Source of the DNA: Thiohalocapsa sp963698775
Lineage (GTDB): Bacteria > Pseudomonadota > Gammaproteobacteria > Chromatiales > Chromatiaceae
Direction of reading: 5' to 3'
Assembly: GCA_963698775.1 (NCBI GenBank)
Contig: CAVOSE010000053.1
Location: 6,289-70,288, forward strand
Length of the DNA stretch: 64,000 nt
The notes under the pieces are model-generated. The model was not told the origin of the DNA. It saw nothing but the letters and a program-made list of their open reading frames with translations, and did not search any database. Numbering within the stretch: position 1 is the first letter of the stretch; each line of letters starts with the position of its first letter. Positions 45,292 to 56,626 of this stretch are shown here, in pieces. The position numbers and the translations under genes are program-made.

Positions 45292-45325
45292 AAACAAAGA
45301 AGGCGCGACCCGGAAGGGCCGCGCC
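45292..45325 (-). terminator. Rho-independent terminator of garB
   Basis: In transcript sense the stem is GGCGCG-CCC paired with GGG-CGCGCC (one bulged base pair, 45302-45325), with a 4-base loop, followed by the T-rich tail TTCTTTGTTTC. It lies about 100 bases after the garB stop. Confidence 0.8.
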
Positions 45326-45423
45326 ATAGGGCAAAGAGGAATTTGGGTGGGAGGGAAGGCAGGAGGCGGCGGGCGAGTTCTTGGTCGCGACCGCCGGCTG
45401 CGCTGCGTTGGCTCGCGGGTCAG

Positions 45424-46785
45424 TTATTCGTCCGGATGCGGCTCTTTCAAGGTGACAAGCTCTTCCGCACTCACCGGGTGAATAGCAATGGTGTTGTCAA
45501 AATCCGCTTTGGTCGCACCCAGTTTTACCGCCACCGCGAAGCCCTGCAACATCTCGTCAACGCCGTCGCCGACCATGTGGATGCCGACGACACGCTCATC
45601 GTCACCAACGCAGACCAGCTTCATTGCAGTCCTCGGGCCGTGACGGTTCAGCGCGTAGCGCATGGGCTGGAACTGGGTCTGATAGATGGTCACCTTCTGC
45701 CCACTCTCCCGGGCTTGGGCCTCCGTCAGACCGACGCTGCCTGCCGGCGGATGCGCGAACACCACGGTCGGGATGTTCTGGTAGTCGACCCGTCGATCCG
45801 GCTGGTCGTTGAATAGGCGGTCGGCGAGACGACGCCCAGCGGCGATCGCGACCGGGGTCAGCGGCGCCCGGCCGGTAATATCGCCGAGGGCGTAGACACC
45901 GGTGGCGGTGGTGTTTTGGAAGGCGTCGGTGGGCACGATGCCGTTTGGCAACACCTCGACCCCAGCGGCCTCGAGATTCAAGTCGGCGGTATTGGCGGCA
46001 CGGCCCACCGCCCACAGCACCGTATCGAAACCGGTGAGGGCGCCACCGTCTTGAGCGAAGACAGCGATGCCATCGCTCTGTTGCTCGAGCGAGGCAACCG
46101 CGAATGGCAGATGCATGGTGATGCCCTCTTGGGCCATATTATGAGCGACGGCCTCGCTGACGATGGGATCAAAGGTCTCGAGCACGCGACCTTCCAGCGC
46201 CACGACGGTCACTTCAGAACCCAGTGCACGCAGCACGCCAGCCAATTCCACACCAATGTAACCGCCGCCGACCACGCAGACCTTTTTGGGCTGCTCCTGC
46301 AACTGGAAGAAACCGTCGGACGTGATACCGAGTTCGGCACCGGGCACCCGCGGCACGATGGGCCGCCCCCCGGTAGCAATAGCAATGTGCTCGGCCGTGT
46401 AGTGCTTGCCAGCCACTTCCACGGTGTGGGCATCGACGAAGCGGGCCCGCCCTTGGATGTGCGTGATACCTTCTCCACCCACGTAGCCGTTCCAGTAGTC
46501 CAGAATGCCGTCGATGAACCCCTGACGGCCCGACACGAGGGTCTTCCAGTCGATGCCCTGCAAGTCCGCGAGCACGCCAAAGTCGCGCGCGTCGCGCGCA
46601 CTCTGGGCCAGGTTAGCGGCGTACCACATGACTTTTTTCGGCACGCAGCCTACGTTGACGCAGGTCCCGCCAAGTTTGTCGGCCTCGATGATGGCGACGC
46701 GCTTGCCATGCTCGGCCGCCTTTTCCGCCACAGCGAGGCCGCCACTGCCGCCACCGATGGCGATAAGATCGAAATGATTGTCCAT
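45424..46785 (-). CDS. garB: Glutathione (amide) reductase
   Basis: This 453-residue flavoprotein disulfide reductase has the FAD-binding start DLIAIGGGSGGLAVAEKAAEHG, the redox-active disulfide GGTCVNVGCVPKKVMW, an NAD(P) fold VCVVGGGYIGVELAGVL and the dimer-interface end EMLQGFAVAVKLGATKADFDNTIAIHP. In human and E. coli glutathione reductase an Arg in the first helix holds the glycine carboxylate of glutathione; here the position is Glu21. That is the residue known to favour glutathione amide in Chromatium gracile. The region after the second glycine motif (VTVVALEGRVLE) lacks the arginines that select NADPH, suggesting NADH. ATG 46785 is the family start; the frame is open 55 codons further up. 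Confidence 0.88.
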   Translation of the reverse strand: MDNHFDLIAIGGGSGGLAVAEKAAEHGKRVAIIEADKLGGTCVNVGCVPKKVMWYAANLAQSARDARDFGVLADLQGIDWKTLVSGRQGFIDGILDYWNGYVGGEGITHIQGRARFVDAHTVEVAGKHYTAEHIAIATGGRPIVPRVPGAELGITSDGFFQLQEQPKKVCVVGGGYIGVELAGVLRALGSEVTVVALEGRVLETFDPIVSEAVAHNMAQEGITMHLPFAVASLEQQSDGIAVFAQDGGALTGFDTVLWAVGRAANTADLNLEAAGVEVLPNGIVPTDAFQNTTATGVYALGDITGRAPLTPVAIAAGRRLADRLFNDQPDRRVDYQNIPTVVFAHPPAGSVGLTEAQARESGQKVTIYQTQFQPMRYALNRHGPRTAMKLVCVGDDERVVGIHMVGDGVDEMLQGFAVAVKLGATKADFDNTIAIHPVSAEELVTLKEPHPDE

Positions 46786-47016
46786 CTTGCCTACTCCGAA
46801 CGGTTTGAGCGAGTAACGGAAGCGGGAGATGCAGGGCGGGTGGTGAGACCGCGATTCATCTACCCGATGAATGAAAGTTTGGCATAGCCGGATGGTGGCA
46901 CGATGGCCGAAGCGACCAATGCGAGCTTGGCTCGCATGTCGGACCCGCATCCCGGGAGTACCTCCCGAGTCGGCACAACGGGCCGAAGGTCAGCATCCAA
47001 CTTACAACCTAAAGGG

Positions 47017-47087
47017 GGCGCCGGGCGGGAATAAAACCCGGATCTCCGACGCTGACGCGTCCATGCGCCTTACCGCTCCACGCCGCC
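47017..47087 (-). other. tRNA-like sequence (probably degenerate)
   Basis: On the minus strand 71 bases can be drawn as a tRNA-like fold. The acceptor GGCGGCG/CGGCGCC pairs at 6 of 7 positions, the D arm is GAGC-GGTAAG-GCGC with one mismatch, and the T arm CGGG-TTTTATT-CCCG resembles TTCGATT with CG changed to TT. The anticodon arm is abnormal: GACGC-GTCA-GCGTC leaves a 4-base loop instead of 7. A working tRNA is doubtful; a decayed tRNA, or another structured RNA between garA and garB, is more likely. Confidence 0.3.
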
Positions 47088-47114
47088 TCGCCGCGGAGGC
47101 GGTCGCAACCCCGA

Positions 47115-47855
<741 letters not shown>

Positions 47856-47972
47856 GATTCGATCGCTCCTGTGCGATGGGTTGAAAGAGTGAGGAAGAGA
47901 GCCGGCAACCGCCGGGGCTGGCGATCTATCCGTTCCGTTGAGAGATGATGAGGCAGAACTGGTGATCTACAA

Positions 47973-47999
47973 AATCGAATGTTTTAATCGAAGTAATCG
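47973..47999. repeat. Short AATCG repeats upstream of garA
   Basis: AATCGAA occurs at 47973-47979 and 47986-47992, and AATCG again at 47995-47999, in a low-GC patch about 120-145 bases before the garA start. They could be a binding site for a peroxide-response regulator, but the spacing is irregular (13 and 9). Confidence 0.3.
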
Positions 48000-48042
48000 T
48001 CAGCGCCTATCACCCGTGCTTCGACGAAGCGGGCGGGCCAAA

Positions 48043-48183
48043 CTAAGTCGGGACGAAACTCGCGGGGGCGGCATCGACCGACACGTGGTCGCCGCCCCCC
48101 TGCAACTGTCCGAGCATGGTTCCGGCGTTGAGGACAAGGCCGAGCAGGATAGCCGTGATGAAAGTTGAGGTGCGGATGGACAT
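48043..48183 (-). CDS. Small hydrophobic protein of 46 residues (possible)
   Basis: From ATG 48183, preceded by a CCGGAG sequence 8 bases before it, a short protein reads MSIRTSTFITAILLGLVLNAG and continues with a polar tail. This looks like a signal peptide or single transmembrane segment. No family is recognised. It lies between garA and the divergent molybdoenzyme gene. Small size leaves doubt, but the ribosome-binding site and hydrophobic segment favour a real gene. Confidence 0.4.
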   Translation of the reverse strand: MSIRTSTFITAILLGLVLNAGTMLGQLQGGGDHVSVDAAPASFVPT

Positions 48184-48458
48184 GAAACGATCTCCGGAGG
48201 TAGGCGGCGCGTCTGAAGTAGACAAAATCTGTTCAGAAATGCGTTTTGCAATGTTCAAAATATCAACAGGCCAGATTCTCTCGGCAACTGTATGCACTGA
48301 TCTAGACAAACCGTTGGGCGCACAAGGCGAGCCATGCCAGCGCCGAACCGCACGGTGTCCGCACCGATGGGACCGAGTCCTTTTAACCAGCGTTCACCGA
48401 CGACATGTTGGTTGACTTCCAAGCTACGCCATTCTGCTACCGCACGGACAAGCAAGCC

Positions 48459-50546
48459 ATGCCATCTGTCAAGAGCACCTGTTACGAATGCGATGCCAAC
48501 TGCGCCATCGACGTCGACCTGGACACGACCGGCGAACCGGTCAAGATCCACGGTCCAGACTGCCCCCGCTGCTACGTCCAGCTCGATCGGCGCCAGCATC
48601 CCGACCGATTGCTGTATCCGTTGCGTCGCAGCGGACCGCGCGGTAGCGGCCAGTTCGAGCGAATCTCCTGGGACGAGGCGCTCGACACCATCGCCGAACG
48701 CTTAGCCGCGACCCGTGCCGAGCACGGCGCCCCAGCAGCGGCATTCTTCGCTGGCTACACCAAGGAGGCGCGGCCCCAGCTGCAGCGGCTCGCGCACGCC
48801 TTCGGCTCGCCCAATTACATGACCGAGAGCGGCTGCTGCTTCTCCGCCACCATGGTGGCGGAGAAGCTGACCTTCGGATACAAGATCAAAACCACCTCCA
48901 CGGTTGCCTCAAATGCGACCCGCTGCCTGTTGGTTTGGTCCACCAACCCGCGCGGCTCAATACCCCCCTTCGACAGCCATCCGTTGGCCAAGGCCAGACC
49001 AGGCCGGCGATTGGTTGTGGTCGACCCACGCCGAACACCCCTCGCCGAACAGGCAGACGTCCATTTGCAGATTCGGCCCGGCACCGATGGCGCTCTGGCG
49101 TTGGGCATGCACCACCTGATCTTCGCCAACGGCTGGCAAGACCAGGCATTTCTAGATCAGTGGGGCAATGGAGTCGATGCATTCCGGGACTATGTGCAAC
49201 AATTTCCGCCGGAGCGGGTGGCAGAGATCTGCGGCATCGCCGTCGACGACCTGCACGCCGCCGCGGCGCTTTACGCCGGCAACCACCCGGCGCAAATCAT
49301 GCTCTCCCCCACCGCCACGGTGCAGCACAGCAACGGCTTCCAAAATCACCGCGCATTAATCCTGCTGACCGCGGTCACCGGCAATCTTGACCGCGAGGGC
49401 GGCAATCGCTTTTTCAACGACAAGGTGATGCCGAAACCCATCGAGCTGTTCGATCATTGCTTAGAGCACCTGCCGCCGCGCGTGGGGGACGAGGTCTTCC
49501 CGATCTGGACCCGCTACTGGCCGGCGGCACAAAGCATGCTGCTGCCCGACTGCATTCTCGACGGCCGCCCGCAACGCATCCGCTCGTTGCTGGCCATGGG
49601 CATCAATACCGCCATGTGGCCCAACTCTAAGCGTGTCGAGCAGGCGCTAGGCGCGCTGGACTTCTTCGCCGCATCGGACTTCTTCCACAACTCGGCGACG
49701 CGTATGGCCGATATCGTGCTGCCCGCGGCAACCGGTCTGGAACGCCCGGCGCTGATCGCCTACCCAGGCTGCGCCTATCAGGGCGAACTGCGCTACCGTC
49801 GCGCCGTCGTCGCACCCAAGGGCGAGGCCCGACCGGACGGCGAGGTGTTCTTGCAACTCGGCGTTCGGCTCGGCATGGGCGACCAATTTTGGCAAGGCGA
49901 CCTGGAGGCATCCTGGGCCGAAGCCGCCGAGGGTATTCCAGCGGAGATCCGCCAGCAGGTGTACGACGACCCCAATGGTGTGACCGTCTTCGCCGAGGCG
50001 ATCGACGACCTGGTGGAGCACGGCTACCTCGACGCCGATCGACTGTACCGATTGCGCGGTTTCAAGACCACCTCGGGCAAGGTCGAATTCGATTCAACCG
50101 ACCTCACAGCCATTGGCCACGACGGACTACCGACCTACCGCGAACCCGCCGAGAGCCCAGTCTCGACGCCGGAACTCGCGCACGACTATCCGCTAATCCT
50201 CACCAGCGGGGCGCGCAACAAGTTCATGACGCATTCGCAACACCAGTATTTGGAGCGTATGCGTCGTGCGGTGCCGGAGCCACTGGTGGAGATACACCCC
50301 GACGATGCCGCTACGCGCGGCATTGACGACGGCGATCCGGTGCGGGTCAGCTCGCCGCGCGGCGCGGTCCGATTCGTCGCCCAGGTCACCGACCGCGTCA
50401 AACCCGGTGTCGTGCACTGCGCCCATGGCTGGAACCACGCCAACATCAACGAACTCACAGACGACCGGCACCTGGACCCCATCAGCGGCTTCCCACCGTT
50501 CAAGTCCGGTCTCTGCGAGATCGAACGCGCGGCGGAGACCGACTAA
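48459..50546 (+). CDS. Molybdopterin oxidoreductase of the DMSO reductase family, one 4Fe-4S cluster
   Basis: The ATG at 48459 begins MPSVKSTCYECDANCAI, with the CX2CX3C part of the 4Fe-4S site; the fourth cysteine is in CPRC about 27 residues later. The frame is open 18 codons upstream. Cofactor-binding stretches include LVWSTNPRGSIPP, VVVDPRRTPLAEQADVHLQIRPGTDGALALGM and the C-terminal domain LILTSGARNKFMTHSQHQYL with HPDDAATRGIDDGDPVRVSSPRG. No Tat signal is present, so the enzyme is cytoplasmic. Near residue 120 ESGCCFSATM supplies cysteines at about the molybdenum-ligand position. The closest functional class (formate dehydrogenase, acetylene hydratase or thiosulfate reductase type) cannot be fixed. 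The downstream gene follows after 4 bases. Confidence 0.85.
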   Translation: MPSVKSTCYECDANCAIDVDLDTTGEPVKIHGPDCPRCYVQLDRRQHPDRLLYPLRRSGPRGSGQFERISWDEALDTIAERLAATRAEHGAPAAAFFAGYTKEARPQLQRLAHAFGSPNYMTESGCCFSATMVAEKLTFGYKIKTTSTVASNATRCLLVWSTNPRGSIPPFDSHPLAKARPGRRLVVVDPRRTPLAEQADVHLQIRPGTDGALALGMHHLIFANGWQDQAFLDQWGNGVDAFRDYVQQFPPERVAEICGIAVDDLHAAAALYAGNHPAQIMLSPTATVQHSNGFQNHRALILLTAVTGNLDREGGNRFFNDKVMPKPIELFDHCLEHLPPRVGDEVFPIWTRYWPAAQSMLLPDCILDGRPQRIRSLLAMGINTAMWPNSKRVEQALGALDFFAASDFFHNSATRMADIVLPAATGLERPALIAYPGCAYQGELRYRRAVVAPKGEARPDGEVFLQLGVRLGMGDQFWQGDLEASWAEAAEGIPAEIRQQVYDDPNGVTVFAEAIDDLVEHGYLDADRLYRLRGFKTTSGKVEFDSTDLTAIGHDGLPTYREPAESPVSTPELAHDYPLILTSGARNKFMTHSQHQYLERMRRAVPEPLVEIHPDDAATRGIDDGDPVRVSSPRGAVRFVAQVTDRVKPGVVHCAHGWNHANINELTDDRHLDPISGFPPFKSGLCEIERAAETD

Positions 50547-50550
50547 AGCC

Positions 50551-51396
50551 ATGCCTTTCATCGGCGTCCTACCGGAGCGCGAACACCTGTTCAAGCCCGC
50601 GCCCAAGCGCGACGTGGGCGTGAACGACGCGGCGGCGTGGCGGCTCAATCCGCGCCACCGGCACATCTATGACAAGCTGAGCCTGGCACTCAGTGCCGGC
50701 CTGCTAGCGGCGCCCTGCGGGGTTCAGCCAAGCGAATTCGGCATCGCGCGTGACAGCCTGTTGTTCGTCAAGCCCATCACGAACCTCGCTGGCATGGGCC
50801 TCGATGCTCGCCCCGCACGCGCTCACTCCATTCCTCCGACGCCGGGCCATTTCTGGTGCGAACGGCTCACCGGGACGCACACGAGCAGCGACTGCCTGGT
50901 GCGCGACGGCACCGTGCTCTGGTTCGCGCACACCCGCGCATCGGACAACAAGGACGCCGAGCGGCCGGTCTATTGGCACATTGGCGCCGACCTGACCGAG
51001 CATGAGGACTGGCTGCGGCGCTGGGTCGCGGATCACCTGCCTGGCTATACCGGGCTGTGCAACTTGGAACTGATCGGCGGGCGTCCAATCGAGGCGCATC
51101 TGCGGGGGTCGAATGGGTTCTTCGACTTCTACGGGGCTGGCTTCATTCCCGCCTGGGTGGCGCTGGCGGACGGTAGTCCGTTCGTCGTTCCGCCGTCGAT
51201 CCCAGGCGGCTACGTCATCTCCGTCTTCGGCGACGCCGACCTCGGCGAGGACAACCTGCGTGCCGCCGCCGCTGCCGGCGTCGATGTGCAGTTGGACCAC
51301 CACACCCCAGGCCGCGCGGCGATCCTGCGCTGCACCGACCGACGGGCGGGTTTCGATTGCTATCACCGACTCACCGGGCGCGCGGCAGACGCCTAA
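50551..51396 (+). CDS. Uncharacterised protein, possibly ATP-grasp-like, partner of the molybdoenzyme
   Basis: A 281-residue soluble protein starting at ATG 50551, four bases after the molybdoenzyme stop, hence co-translated. I do not recognise the family with certainty. The segment LCNLELIGGRPIEAHLRGSN resembles the C-terminal strand of some ATP-grasp-like proteins, where the acidic and basic residues contact the nucleotide and metal. Other parts (SSDCLVRDGTVLWFAHTRAS, PPSIPGGYVISVFGDADLGE) give no hint. The tight coupling suggests it modifies or serves the molybdoenzyme or its substrate. No signal peptide or membrane segment. Confidence 0.75.
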   Translation: MPFIGVLPEREHLFKPAPKRDVGVNDAAAWRLNPRHRHIYDKLSLALSAGLLAAPCGVQPSEFGIARDSLLFVKPITNLAGMGLDARPARAHSIPPTPGHFWCERLTGTHTSSDCLVRDGTVLWFAHTRASDNKDAERPVYWHIGADLTEHEDWLRRWVADHLPGYTGLCNLELIGGRPIEAHLRGSNGFFDFYGAGFIPAWVALADGSPFVVPPSIPGGYVISVFGDADLGEDNLRAAAAAGVDVQLDHHTPGRAAILRCTDRRAGFDCYHRLTGRAADA

Positions 51397-51623
51397 GACG
51401 ATCGCGGCGCGCCTGATCCCTCCGAAAGACCCCGTCTAAAGGTTCCCCCGCATGGCCCGTCGACCGGGCTATGGCAATACTCAGCATTGCATTCGCAGAC
51501 ACCGGGACAGTAGCGAGTCCGCCGGCGAGGGTTTAGACTTCCGGCCTCCGCCCTTCGCGACCGCCGTCGGCACGGAAGCGTCAACCGATAACATCCATCG
51601 TTACCCTCGAGGAGACAAACACC

Positions 51624-53570
<1,947 letters not shown>

Positions 53571-53587
53571 GCCGGCACGATGCATGA

Positions 53588-53623
53588 CGGCGGCCCGGTC
53601 CCCGGGCCGCCGCATCAGTTTTC
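53588..53623 (+). terminator. Rho-independent terminator of acs
   Basis: An 11-bp perfect stem CGGCGGCCCGG/CCGGGCCGCCG (53588-53598 with 53602-53612) has a three-base loop and is followed by CATCAGTTTTC. It starts 18 bases after the acs stop. Confidence 0.82.
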
Positions 53624-53994
53624 GCATCGCGCTGCGGCGTCATATTGCGACTCAGGTCACTTGCTGCCCGATCTCTCCGGTTTTCAATACCCGCTCGAAC
53701 GGCCACTTTCGCCCCACGCCGACAACCCGGCTCGCGGCTGGCCCTTTTTTCCCCGCCACATCACCACCCGTTGGCACAAGAATCACTGGCGGCCACCGCG
53801 AGCCCGATAAGCGGCACATCCCGCACCGGTAAAGGGGGTCGGTCACCGAGGGTTCCCACGGCGGCCCCAACGAAACTGTCCGGAACGCCCACCGGGTTGT
53901 CTTCTTCACTGGTATCGGCGCATCATGTTTGCGGGTCGAGTAGTTCGTACTGCCTTATTTCGCATTGTTTCATGAGGTTTAAGTCTTGCCATCC
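53624..53994. other. Intergenic region between acs and the NYN gene
   Basis: Roughly 370 bases with no supported gene; the short frames are overlapping and without features. The last 60 bases before the NYN start are AT-rich and probably include its promoter. Confidence 0.45.
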
Positions 53995-54819
53995 ATGCAA
54001 AGAGTCGGCGTCTACGTCGACGCCGAGAATATTCGCTACAACGGCGGCTACCAGATGCGCTACGACGTGCTCAGGCGCTTCGCCGGTCGCGAGAAAGGAA
54101 TCCTTCAACGACTCAACACCTATATCGCCTATGACGCGGAGCGGGCCCGAGAAGACTTTGATTACGCGAAGAAATCCAAGACCTATCAGCAAATGGTGCG
54201 CGACTTCGGCTGGAAGGTAACCACCAAGATCGTGCGCCGCTATACCGACGAGGCCGGCAACGTCTCCACCAAGGCAAATGCTGATCTGGACATGGCGGTG
54301 GACGCGATGCTGCAGTCCGAGAAGCTCGATCTGGTCATCCTGGTCACCGGCGACGGCGATTTCCTACAAGTGGTCAATGCGCTGCAGAATCGCGGCTGCC
54401 GTGTGGAGCTGGTGGCGTTCAAAAACATCTCGCGGCTATTGCAACAGGAAGTGGACGAATTCTGGTCCGGCTACCTCATCCCCGACCTGCTACCAATCTC
54501 CTATGAACCTCGGAATGAATGGGGCAAAAAGGGGTCATGCGTGCGCGGGGTCTGCACGAAATGGTTTCCTGACAAAGGCTACGGTTTTCTGCGCTTCGTG
54601 GACAAGCTGTCACCGGATCTCTGGATCACGGACCCGCGCGAGCCCGACTCGCCGTATGTCAGCGTATTCTGCCACGCCAACGAGATCGCGGAAGAAGTGA
54701 GCGAGGACTTGCTGATGAACCGGGACACGATCCTGGAGTTTTATCTCAACGAAAGCGAGCAAAAGGACAACGGCCTGGTGGCAAACAACGTGCGACTCGC
54801 CTTCGGCGTCAATCGCTGA
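53995..54819 (+). CDS. NYN-domain protein with C-terminal cold-shock-like domain
   Basis: The ATG at 53995 begins MQRVGVYVDAENIRYNGGYQ, the first acidic motif of the NYN (PIN-like, LabA/DUF88) nuclease fold. Further acidic residues lie in NADLDMAVDAMLQ and VILVTGDGDFLQVVNALQ. From about residue 180 a small domain follows with VRGVCTKWFPDKGYGFLRFV and YVSVFCHANEI, resembling a cold-shock RNA-binding domain (K-W-F-x-x-x-KGYGF and the V-F-x-H pattern). The fusion suggests an RNA-binding ribonuclease. It stands just before pilB with an 80-base gap, so co-expression with pilus genes is possible but not shown. Confidence 0.88.
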   Translation: MQRVGVYVDAENIRYNGGYQMRYDVLRRFAGREKGILQRLNTYIAYDAERAREDFDYAKKSKTYQQMVRDFGWKVTTKIVRRYTDEAGNVSTKANADLDMAVDAMLQSEKLDLVILVTGDGDFLQVVNALQNRGCRVELVAFKNISRLLQQEVDEFWSGYLIPDLLPISYEPRNEWGKKGSCVRGVCTKWFPDKGYGFLRFVDKLSPDLWITDPREPDSPYVSVFCHANEIAEEVSEDLLMNRDTILEFYLNESEQKDNGLVANNVRLAFGVNR

Positions 54820-54899
54820 CGCGGACAGCGAACCGGCGGCACTGATGCGGGGATGCCAAGGATGGACAGGACGCTCGGCGAACACTCGGGTGGAAGCGG

Positions 54900-56621
54900 A
54901 TGGCGACTGAACAGAAGCAGATCAAACCGGTCGGGCTCGCGCGTCGGCTGATTAGCGACCATTTGCTCAGTGAGCAACAGGCGCAATTCGCCTACACGGA
55001 GGCAACGCGCAAACGCCAACCATTTATCCAGTACCTGGTGCAGGAAAAGCTCGTCGACAGCAACAGCATCGCGCTGTCGGCGTCGCTCGAGTTCGGGGTC
55101 CCGCTGCTGGACCTCGACGCCCTGGACTTGATGGAGCTTCCGTTCGGCATCGTCGATGAGAAACTCATCCGCAAACACCATGCCCTGCCGATCCATCGGC
55201 GCGGCAATCGGCTGTTCCTGGCCATCTCGGATCCCACCAACGATCGGGCATTAGAGGAGATCCGGTTCAATACCGGGCTTGCAACGGACGCTGTCCTTGT
55301 CGAAGAGGTCAAGCTTGCGCGCGCCATCACCAAGGTGCTCGAGGCGCAGGACACGACCATGAACGACATGATGGACGCGGACCTGAGCAACATCGATATC
55401 GCTTCCGGCGAAGACGACGACGGTGAGGCGCACGAGGGATCCGACCTCAACGTGGACGATGCCCCTGTGGTGCGCTACGTCAACAAGGTGCTGGTAGACG
55501 CCATCACGGCCGAGGCATCGGACATCCATTTCGAGCCCTACGAGAAATACTTCCGCGTTCGATTTCGCCAGGACGGCATGCTGCACGAGGTTGCGAACCC
55601 GCCGCTCAGTATTTCGGGACGCCTCGTGGCCCGCCTCAAGGTCATGTCGCGCATGAACATCGCGGAGCGGCGGGTCCCCCAGGATGGCCGCATCAAGCTC
55701 AAGTTGAGCCGCAGCAGGGACATCGACTTCCGCGTCAACACACTACCCACGCTCTATGGCGAGAAGGTGGTGCTGCGTATCCTCGACTCCAGTGCTGCCA
55801 ACGTCGGTATCGATCAGTTGGGGATGGAGCCGAAGCAGAAGAAGGATTTCATGGAATGCATCCACAAGCCTTACGGCATGATTTTGGTGACCGGTCCAAC
55901 AGGGTCGGGCAAGACCGTCACGCTGTACTCGGCGCTCAACATCCTGAATAAGCCGGACATCAACATTTCCACCGTTGAGGACCCGGTGGAGATTCAGGTC
56001 CCAGGCATCAACCAGGTCAACATGAACCCGAAAACGGGCCTGACCTTCGCCGCGGCCCTGCGCGCGTTCCTGCGCCAGGACCCGGATATCGTCATGGTCG
56101 GCGAGATCCGTGACCTTGAAACCGCCGAAATCGCGGTCAAGGCCGCGCAGACCGGCCACATGGTGCTGTCGACGTTGCACACCAACGACGCGCCGCAGTC
56201 GTTGAGCCGCCTCGCAAACATGGGCGTTCCGCCATTCAACATCGCCTCTTCGGTCCTGATGATCATGGCCCAGCGTTTGGCGCGACGGCTGTGCGTCCAC
56301 TGCCGCGTGGTCGATGAACTGCCCAGGGAGGCACTGCTGGAAGAGGGTTTTGGCGAAGACGAAGTCGCCGAGGGCGTTACCATCTACAAGCCGGTAGGCT
56401 GCGATCGTTGCGTCGACGGCTACAAAGGCCGTGTCGGTCTGTTCCAGGTCATCAAGGTATCGGAAGAGATGGGACGCCTGATCATGGAAGGGGGTAACTC
56501 CCTGCAACTCGCCGCGCAGGCCGACAAGGAGGGCTACGCCGACCTGCGCAGGTCCGGTTTGACGAAGGTCAAGGCAGGTATCGTCAGCCTCACCGAACTC
56601 AACCGCGTCACGAAGGACTGA
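54900..56621 (+). CDS. pilB: Type IV pilus assembly ATPase PilB
   Basis: PilB powers pilus extension. The 573-residue protein has the N-terminal MshEN-type domain (LARRLISDHLLSEQQAQFAY and LRLFLAISDPTN-like region), the ATPase core with Walker A VTGPTGSGKTVTLYSAL, the Asp box ISTVEDPVEIQVPGINQV, Walker B DIVMVGEIRDLETAEIAV and the His box HMVLSTLHTNDAPQSL. A zinc tetracysteine is formed by CVHC and CDRC. The frame is intact and the length normal. pilB-pilC-pilD are in the standard order with short gaps; coaE follows. Confidence 0.96.
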   Translation: MATEQKQIKPVGLARRLISDHLLSEQQAQFAYTEATRKRQPFIQYLVQEKLVDSNSIALSASLEFGVPLLDLDALDLMELPFGIVDEKLIRKHHALPIHRRGNRLFLAISDPTNDRALEEIRFNTGLATDAVLVEEVKLARAITKVLEAQDTTMNDMMDADLSNIDIASGEDDDGEAHEGSDLNVDDAPVVRYVNKVLVDAITAEASDIHFEPYEKYFRVRFRQDGMLHEVANPPLSISGRLVARLKVMSRMNIAERRVPQDGRIKLKLSRSRDIDFRVNTLPTLYGEKVVLRILDSSAANVGIDQLGMEPKQKKDFMECIHKPYGMILVTGPTGSGKTVTLYSALNILNKPDINISTVEDPVEIQVPGINQVNMNPKTGLTFAAALRAFLRQDPDIVMVGEIRDLETAEIAVKAAQTGHMVLSTLHTNDAPQSLSRLANMGVPPFNIASSVLMIMAQRLARRLCVHCRVVDELPREALLEEGFGEDEVAEGVTIYKPVGCDRCVDGYKGRVGLFQVIKVSEEMGRLIMEGGNSLQLAAQADKEGYADLRRSGLTKVKAGIVSLTELNRVTKD

Positions 56622-56626
56622 ACACT

